DNA of 64,000 nt from NCBI GenBank assembly GCA_026014725.1, contig JAOZHV010000001.1, positions 36,531 through 100,530 of the forward strand, given 5' to 3'. Under the pieces are notes generated by a model, which was not told the DNA's origin, did no database searches, and saw nothing but the letters and a program-made list of their open reading frames with translations. Numbering within the stretch: the first letter of the stretch is position 1; each line of letters starts with the position of its first letter. The translations under genes and the position numbers were made by a program. The stretch comes from Candidatus Bathyarchaeota archaeon (GTDB taxonomy: Archaea > Thermoproteota > Bathyarchaeia > Bathyarchaeales > Bathycorpusculaceae). Of this stretch, positions 58,678-64,000 are shown one piece after another.

Positions 58678-59166
58678 TTATTTGCCTCCTTCAGCTGGTG
58701 CAGCGCCTGGCTTTTGCATAAGGGCCTTCTTCTTGACACCCAAGGCTTTGCCTGCTCTCCCAGTGGTCTTTGTTCGTTGACCACGTACTTTCAGGCTGTA
58801 TGCATGGCGGTATCCTCGCCAAGACCTAATTTCTTTGGCTTGATCGATATCGGTTTTATTCTTTAATGCGAGGTCAGCACTTAAAAGGTGAGAATCTTTG
58901 CCAGTTTCTGTATCTTTTCGGCGGTTAAAAAGCCAAGTTGGTATGTTGTATTTTGCTGGTTCCCTAATAACGTCTTCTATTTTTGCGACGTCTGAATCTG
59001 TTAAGTATCCTACTCGTAAGTCAGGGTTTATTCCTGCCTTTTTGAGGACTGCGTTTGAGAGACTGGAGCTTATCCCTTTGATTTGCCCTACAGCGTAAAA
59101 AGTCTTAAGGGTACCTGGAACGTCTGTACCCATGATACGAAGTATATGGCGATATTCCTGTGACAT
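58678..59166 (-). CDS. rps13: Ribosomal protein uS13
   Basis: 162 residues, archaeal length. '[28 protein letters not shown]', helix-two-turn-helix, and C-terminal '[21 protein letters not shown]'. First gene of the S13-RpoN operon. Confidence 0.96.
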   Translation of the reverse strand: MSQEYRHILRIMGTDVPGTLKTFYAVGQIKGISSSLSNAVLKKAGINPDLRVGYLTDSDVAKIEDVIREPAKYNIPTWLFNRRKDTETGKDSHLLSADLALKNKTDIDQAKEIRSWRGYRHAYSLKVRGQRTKTTGRAGKALGVKKKALMQKPGAAPAEGGK

Positions 59167-59217
59167 GCTAAATTTTCATCCGTTTTTTAACTTGAAGCAT
59201 ATACGAAATGAGTCAGT

Positions 59218-59228
59218 GTTTATTTAAA
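59218..59228 (-). promoter_or_regulatory. TATA box of the S13-RpoN operon
   Basis: Minus-strand GTTTAAATAAA centred ~57 bases upstream of the S13 ATG, giving an expected leader of about 30 bases. Confidence 0.55.
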
Positions 59229-59470
59229 CCTTCCTTTACAAAAATAGACACCGATTGAAACTTTGGAGTTCTATATTACATTTTTCAAGTTATGTAGAGA
59301 CAAACGCTTTTCCACCTTATTATCATGCCCTTTAGCACATGGAAGTTAAATTGTCAAGCATAATTTACCTCTATTAAGACGATTATACCGCTTTGTACGA
59401 TGCCAAAACAGCCATTTACACAAAACTTATTAACGAACTTAGCGAGCCTTATGATAGGGCAGTCAATTTT

Positions 59471-59481
59471 TGTATAAATTG
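59471..59481 (+). promoter_or_regulatory. TATA box for the 59510 gene
   Basis: TTGTATAAATT about 34 bases upstream of ATG 59510, with CAGGAGAAT between, ten bases before the ATG. Confidence 0.5.
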
Positions 59482-59509
59482 GTTGCCTTAAAAAGACAGG
59501 AGAATAGAA

Positions 59510-61984
59510 ATGCTACAGTTAAATAGCAAAGCGAAGCAAGCAATTGCGATTTTACTGCTCATTTCATTTGTTGTATCTATTGCCGCTATGATACCAACTA
59601 CAAACGCACAAACGTCAACTAAAAAAACCTACGCGTTCATCGGTGCAACACCAAACCCCGTTGGAGTCAACCAAGAAGTTCTACTCCATCTCGGAATTTC
59701 TGAAGCTACTTCCGGAACATATGCTCAATGGAAAGGATTAACAGTCACCGTTACTAAACCTGACGGCACCACTCAAACTCTTGGACCTTACAACACTGAC
59801 GCAACAGGTGGTACAGGCACAATTTTTGTACCGACTATGGAAGGAACCTACAAATTCCAGTCACATTTCCCTGCTCAGGAAATGGGAATGCCATTTGGCG
59901 CTCCAGGTACAATATATTACCTTGCCAGCGATAGCCCAGTAATTGAACTAGTAGTTCAAGCAGAACCAATACAATACCACCCAGGCTTTCCATTACCAAC
60001 CGAGTACTGGACACGCCCAATAAACGCACAATTCTTTGAGTGGGCATCAATCGGAGGTAACTGGCTCTATCCAGCTGGAAGCTATACAATGCCACCCATC
60101 CATAAATTACACGAAGGTAACGAAGAAGCACCCGAAACAGCCCACATACTATGGACAAAACAATACGCGCCAGGAGGACTAACTGGAGGAGACCTTGGAA
60201 ACTACCAATATGAAATGGGAGATGCTTACGTAGGAAAATTCTTGGGCTCAGTAATCATTGATGGTGTACTATACTACAATGCTTACCAAGCACAAGGAGG
60301 CACAGCCGTCGAACAGAATGTTATTGCAGTTGATCTTAAAACTGGTGAAGAATTATGGGTGAAAAACTGGAACAACAGCAGATTATCATTCGGTCAAGTG
60401 TTCTTCTGGGATGGTTTCAACTATCACGGCGCTTTCGCATACTTAATCACTGAAGCCAGCGGTACGTGGAATGCGTATGATGCTCTCACTGGTCGATGGG
60501 TATGGCGAATAAACAACGTTCCTTCAGGCTTCAACCTATATGGACCTAAAGGCGAAATCTACAGATACACAGTTAACACAGCAAACGGTTGGATGACCCT
60601 ATGGAATTCATCCAGAGCCTTAAATCCACAAAACACTGGTTCAGTGGGTGACGGCAGCTGGGACGTCATTGGAGGCACGTATAACGGCAACAGAGGCATA
60701 GAATGGAACAAGACGATAGAAAAAGGCTTACCTGGCAGTGTCGCGGCCTACTCATTTAACAATATGATATTTGGATCCACATCTATGGCTTTCCCTGGCG
60801 CATCTGGTCCCACAATCACTAGTTGGGCAATCAGCACAAAGATAGGCGATGAAGGACGAACCATCTTCAAGAAAACGTGGAATACAGCAAACCCAGACGG
60901 CAACATAACATGGGTCTTTTGTGATACAGCATGGGATGACGATGTCTTCATTATATCAGCAAAAGAAACAATTGACTACTATGGCTTCAGCTTAAAGACA
61001 GGAGAGTTACTCTGGAAGACAGAACCTGAAAGCTACTTAGCATTCTATGACAAATGGTACGGTCCAGCTTTAGGTTATGGTAAATTCTACACTGGTCGAA
61101 TGACTGGAGTAGTAACTTGCTACGACTTAAAGACAGGACAAAAACTATGGGCATATAACGTTACAGATAAATACGGCGAAATCTTGTGGAGCAAAAACTT
61201 CCCAATCGAATACCACTTCCTCACTGATGGAAAAATCTATCTATCCTACGGCGAACACTCACCAATCAACCCAACTGGACGCGGTGCACCATTCGTCTGC
61301 CTTAATGCAACAACCGGCGAAGAAATATGGACATTAAGTTGGGAAGCAAACTGGTGGGGCGGACACGCAATTATCGGCGATAACGTAATCGCTGGATTCA
61401 ACGGATACGACAACCGCATATACGCTATCGGAAGAGGTCCAAGTTCTACCACAGTTGCAGCATCACCAAAAGTTTCAACACACGGCAGTACCGTTCTTGT
61501 TGAAGGCTTTGTGATGGATATATCTCCAGGCACAAGCAAATATGCATTGACAGCAAGATTCCCCAACGGAGTCCCAGCAGTATCTGACAGCAGCATGACT
61601 GATTGGATGCAATATGTACACATGCAGTATCCACGCCCAACCGATGTTACTGGTGTTGACGTGACAATCAGCGTGATTGATCCCAACGGCAACGTCTATG
61701 ATGTTGGTACAGCAACAAGTGATGCACGAGGCTTCTACAGTTGCGTATTCGAACCAGAAGTCCCAGGCAAATACACCATATTGGCATCATTCGCAGGAAC
61801 CAAAGGATACTATGGTTCGTTTGCTGAAACAGCCATAAACGTCGAAGAAGCACCGCAAGCTACAGAGCAACCAATTGTTGAAGAAAAACAATCCATGGCT
61901 GACATGTATTTCATTCCAGCAGTGATCGCTATTATTGTTGCAATCGCTATTGCCACAGTACTGATATTGAGGAAGAAACCATAA
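59510..61984 (+). CDS. Secreted PQQ-type beta-propeller protein
   Basis: 824 residues. Signal peptide 1-33, an Ig-like domain (~40-145, 'GATPNPVGVNQEVLLHLGI', 'TDATGGTGTIFVPTMEGTYKF'), a conserved linker 'LPTEYWTRPINAQFFEW', PQQ-like blades ('VIAVDLKTGEELWVKNW', 'YGFSLKTGELLWKTEP', 'CYDLKTGQKLWAYNV', 'CLNATTGEEIWTLSW'), a second Ig-like domain and a C-terminal membrane anchor (~800-820). No cofactor residues can be assigned. Probably a cell-surface binding protein; many N-glycosylation sites. Confidence 0.85.
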   Translation: MLQLNSKAKQAIAILLLISFVVSIAAMIPTTNAQTSTKKTYAFIGATPNPVGVNQEVLLHLGISEATSGTYAQWKGLTVTVTKPDGTTQTLGPYNTDATGGTGTIFVPTMEGTYKFQSHFPAQEMGMPFGAPGTIYYLASDSPVIELVVQAEPIQYHPGFPLPTEYWTRPINAQFFEWASIGGNWLYPAGSYTMPPIHKLHEGNEEAPETAHILWTKQYAPGGLTGGDLGNYQYEMGDAYVGKFLGSVIIDGVLYYNAYQAQGGTAVEQNVIAVDLKTGEELWVKNWNNSRLSFGQVFFWDGFNYHGAFAYLITEASGTWNAYDALTGRWVWRINNVPSGFNLYGPKGEIYRYTVNTANGWMTLWNSSRALNPQNTGSVGDGSWDVIGGTYNGNRGIEWNKTIEKGLPGSVAAYSFNNMIFGSTSMAFPGASGPTITSWAISTKIGDEGRTIFKKTWNTANPDGNITWVFCDTAWDDDVFIISAKETIDYYGFSLKTGELLWKTEPESYLAFYDKWYGPALGYGKFYTGRMTGVVTCYDLKTGQKLWAYNVTDKYGEILWSKNFPIEYHFLTDGKIYLSYGEHSPINPTGRGAPFVCLNATTGEEIWTLSWEANWWGGHAIIGDNVIAGFNGYDNRIYAIGRGPSSTTVAASPKVSTHGSTVLVEGFVMDISPGTSKYALTARFPNGVPAVSDSSMTDWMQYVHMQYPRPTDVTGVDVTISVIDPNGNVYDVGTATSDARGFYSCVFEPEVPGKYTILASFAGTKGYYGSFAETAINVEEAPQATEQPIVEEKQSMADMYFIPAVIAIIVAIAIATVLILRKKP

Positions 61985-62203
61985 GAAATTAAGCATTACC
62001 TCAAAACAATCTTCCCTTTTTTAGTTTTTGCAGTAAATTTTTCTGTAGCAAACGTGGAGAATCCTGCGCTCAAGCGTTGAAAATTCAACATGACAGTACT
62101 GATTAATTAAATTTTTTAAGATTCAAATATACTGAAATCTGAAATTATTCGAACATGCACTTGCTCAACTTGGCTAACGCTTTGGCAAGCGAGACCTTGC
62201 AAA

Positions 62204-62213
62204 TATTTATAAA
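62204..62213 (+). promoter_or_regulatory. TATA box for the 62260 gene
   Basis: ATTTATAAAG about 50 bases upstream of ATG 62260; AGGGAG lies ten bases before the ATG. Confidence 0.45.
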
Positions 62214-62259
62214 GATAAAACATCAAACATGGACTTACAAATTTAGGGAGAAAAGAAAA

Positions 62260-64000
62260 ATGCAAAACAAGAAACTTTTGATTGCGTTAGCTCTAGCAGT
62301 AATCTTAACCGTTCCAATAATAATGGAGGCTTCTAAATTAACAGTGCAAGCACTAGACGTACCTGTATACCTCAAAATCCACGCTGAACCCGACCCCGTA
62401 GGCAAAGGACAAACAGTATTCATCAGCCTATTCTTCACAAAACCAATACCCAGCGGAGTCTACCAGCAACTAACCGTAAACCTCATCAAACCCAACGGGC
62501 AAAACGAAACATTCGGACCATACACAGCAGACACCACAGGCGGAGTAGGCGGAATAGAATACACACCAACAGAAACCGGCAACTACACAGTCCAAGGCTT
62601 CTACCCAGGACAAACAATACGCGTCTCAAACGTCGACTACAAAATACTAGCCACACAAAGCGAACCAGAAACCTTCACAGTACAAGAAGAAGCAATACCA
62701 GGCTTCCCATACGTGCCGTTGCCAACAGAGTACTGGTCACGCCCAATATACTCAACAAACTTCGCGTGGGCAGCACTAGGCGGCAACTGGTGGGGACTCT
62801 ACAAGCCATCATTCACTGACACCGGCGGATACGACGCAACAGGCAACAACTTCAACCCATACACGACGGCGCCAAACTCACCCCACATTATGTGGGTCAA
62901 ACCAATGGCGCTTGGCGGACAACCAGGACTACCCATCAGCGGCGACCAAGAAAGCCAATACACCTCAACCTCAATCCTCTACCGCCAATTCGAACCAGTC
63001 ATCCTAAACGGCGTCATATACTACAAACGCTACACCAACACGCCAACCACTGAAACCAGCGTTGAAACACCAGGCTGGGAAGCACTAGATTTGCGCACAG
63101 GAAAAACCATCTGGAAAAAAGACACCAAAAACACACTAAACTTTGGCTTTCTAATGCAGTTCCACACGATTCAAGAGTACGGAACCCAAGGCTTTCTCAT
63201 GGGAAGCTGGAACTCAAGCGGATTGTTCGCTACTGGCCCAGCCACAAACGTCTGGGGCCTCTACGACCCAGTAACCGGCTACTTCATAGCAAACATAACC
63301 GGCGTACCAAGCACAACCGCCGCAGGACTAGTCGACAGCAATGACGACAATACGCAAGGAGCAGTCCTAATCCACCGGGTTGCTAGCGGCAACCTGTCAA
63401 TGTGGAACTCAACAAGGTGCTTGATGACCAGTCCATCCGCTGCCACTATACGCCCATCAGGCAACATCCCCTACTCAAGAGGTATACAGTGGGAAAAACC
63501 AATAGCAACAACCCTTGGCGGCAACACAATCACTCCCGCACTGGGCATCGCTGGAAGAACACTAGAAGTAGTGCTCCTAAGCTCTTATCCAGCTGCACTT
63601 GCAACATTCAGCACTCAATTTGGCGAAGCATACGCTGTTGACGCAGGATACGACGCAATGACAGGCAACTTGCTTTGGGGACCCATAAACCGCACCTTGC
63701 CACGCTTCCATGAAGTGCCCATTGTGGCAACAGGCGGCGACTACTTTGTCCGACACGACAAAGACACCAACGAAGCATACGGCTACTCGCTAACAACCGG
63801 CAAGCAACTTTGGGGACCAGTCAAACTCCCAGGAACCGGACTTAGCACACTATCACGCGGCGCAGCAATCGCATATGACAAAGTCTACATCTGGGACTTC
63901 GGAGGCTACGTCAGCGCTATCGACCTGGCAACAGGAAAAATAGCATGGACGCTTGAGCCAAGATCAGCCGGATACGACACACCCTATGGCATCTACCCGT
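62260..64000 (+). CDS. Secreted PQQ-type beta-propeller protein, 3' truncated
   Basis: Paralogue of the preceding gene; 580 residues are visible and the frame is open at the window end. Signal peptide 1-31, Ig-like domain ('AEPDPVGKGQTVFISLFFT', 'ADTTGGVGGIEYTPTETGNYTV'), the same linker 'LPTEYWSRPIYSTNFAWAALGGNWW', and blades 'ALDLRTGKTIWKKDT', 'GYDAMTGNLLWGP', 'GYSLTTGKQLWGP', 'AIDLATGKIAWTLEP'. Tandem duplication is evident. The codon use is more C-rich than in the first copy. Confidence 0.85.
   Translation, partial: MQNKKLLIALALAVILTVPIIMEASKLTVQALDVPVYLKIHAEPDPVGKGQTVFISLFFTKPIPSGVYQQLTVNLIKPNGQNETFGPYTADTTGGVGGIEYTPTETGNYTVQGFYPGQTIRVSNVDYKILATQSEPETFTVQEEAIPGFPYVPLPTEYWSRPIYSTNFAWAALGGNWWGLYKPSFTDTGGYDATGNNFNPYTTAPNSPHIMWVKPMALGGQPGLPISGDQESQYTSTSILYRQFEPVILNGVIYYKRYTNTPTTETSVETPGWEALDLRTGKTIWKKDTKNTLNFGFLMQFHTIQEYGTQGFLMGSWNSSGLFATGPATNVWGLYDPVTGYFIANITGVPSTTAAGLVDSNDDNTQGAVLIHRVASGNLSMWNSTRCLMTSPSAATIRPSGNIPYSRGIQWEKPIATTLGGNTITPALGIAGRTLEVVLLSSYPAALATFSTQFGEAYAVDAGYDAMTGNLLWGPINRTLPRFHEVPIVATGGDYFVRHDKDTNEAYGYSLTTGKQLWGPVKLPGTGLSTLSRGAAIAYDKVYIWDFGGYVSAIDLATGKIAWTLEPRSAGYDTPYGIYP

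Larger units (their letters stand above)
59167..59509. other. 343-base divergent intergenic region
   Basis: Holds the S13 TATA box and, for the plus strand, TTGTATAAATT at 59471-59481 upstream of the PQQ-propeller gene. The middle 200 bases show no gene or notable repeat. Confidence 0.45.

Overview
The window is archaeal chromosome. It carries an archaellum operon, archaeal ribosomal-protein operons interleaved with RNA polymerase subunits D and N and with the RNase P protein Rpp29, the aIF6-L18a-prefoldin-FtsY cluster, TATA-box promoters, and an intron-containing tRNA. FtsZ, a crenarchaeal-like archaellum gene order (D/E, G, F, H, I, J), many bathyarchaeal-looking hypotheticals and large secreted PQQ-type propellers suggest a TACK archaeon, most likely Candidatus Bathyarchaeia. 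That placement rests on gene content read by eye, not on a tree.

Layout. 1-2991: 3' part of a phosphate transport operon (pstC partial, pstA, pstB, phoU). 3168-11020 (minus): archaellum operon, with two separately promoted archaellin genes beyond arlJ. 11278-14091: aIF6, L18a, prefoldin alpha, FtsY, acetyltransferase. 15696-24489 (minus): 17-gene ribosomal operon from L22 to L30. 25112-26450: structured-RNA candidate and ftsZ. 27153-31872: hydrogenase maturation genes hypE and hypF-C-D, without hydrogenase structural genes. 31974-37961: small membrane proteins, a regulator, an acyl-CoA ligase, a flavodoxin, a tRNA-Met with an unusually placed intron, a CooT-like mini-protein and a small DNA-repair/nuclease group. 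37953-42568 (minus): zinc-ribbon membrane protein, DUF2207-type protein with a Cys-Ala repeat tail, PqqD-radical SAM-SPASM enzyme, and a HAD phosphatase/CTP-dependent kinase fusion. 42794-47060: accessory region with VapBC, MntA/HepT, mini zinc ribbon and repeats. 47124-55213: ribose-5-phosphate isomerase, coiled-coil membrane protein, six-PAS histidine kinase with response regulator, degenerate RecA-like protein, toroid protein. 55291-59166 (minus): S13-S4-S11-RpoD-L18e-L13-S9-RpoN. 59510-64000: two secreted PQQ-propeller paralogues, the second cut by the window end.

Most interesting: (1) the Cys-Ala tail protein directly coupled to a PqqD-radical SAM-SPASM enzyme, the architecture expected of a peptide-modifying system; (2) a 30-nt intron in the variable loop of tRNA-Met, whose removal restores the expected sequence; (3) two genes (rps11 and pstA) with ideal Shine-Dalgarno sequences but only CTG or ATA as start codons, each overlapping the upstream stop; (4) an archaellin whose leader holds a zinc ribbon; (5) a dispersed intergenic repeat family and two long hairpins that look like unannotated RNAs.
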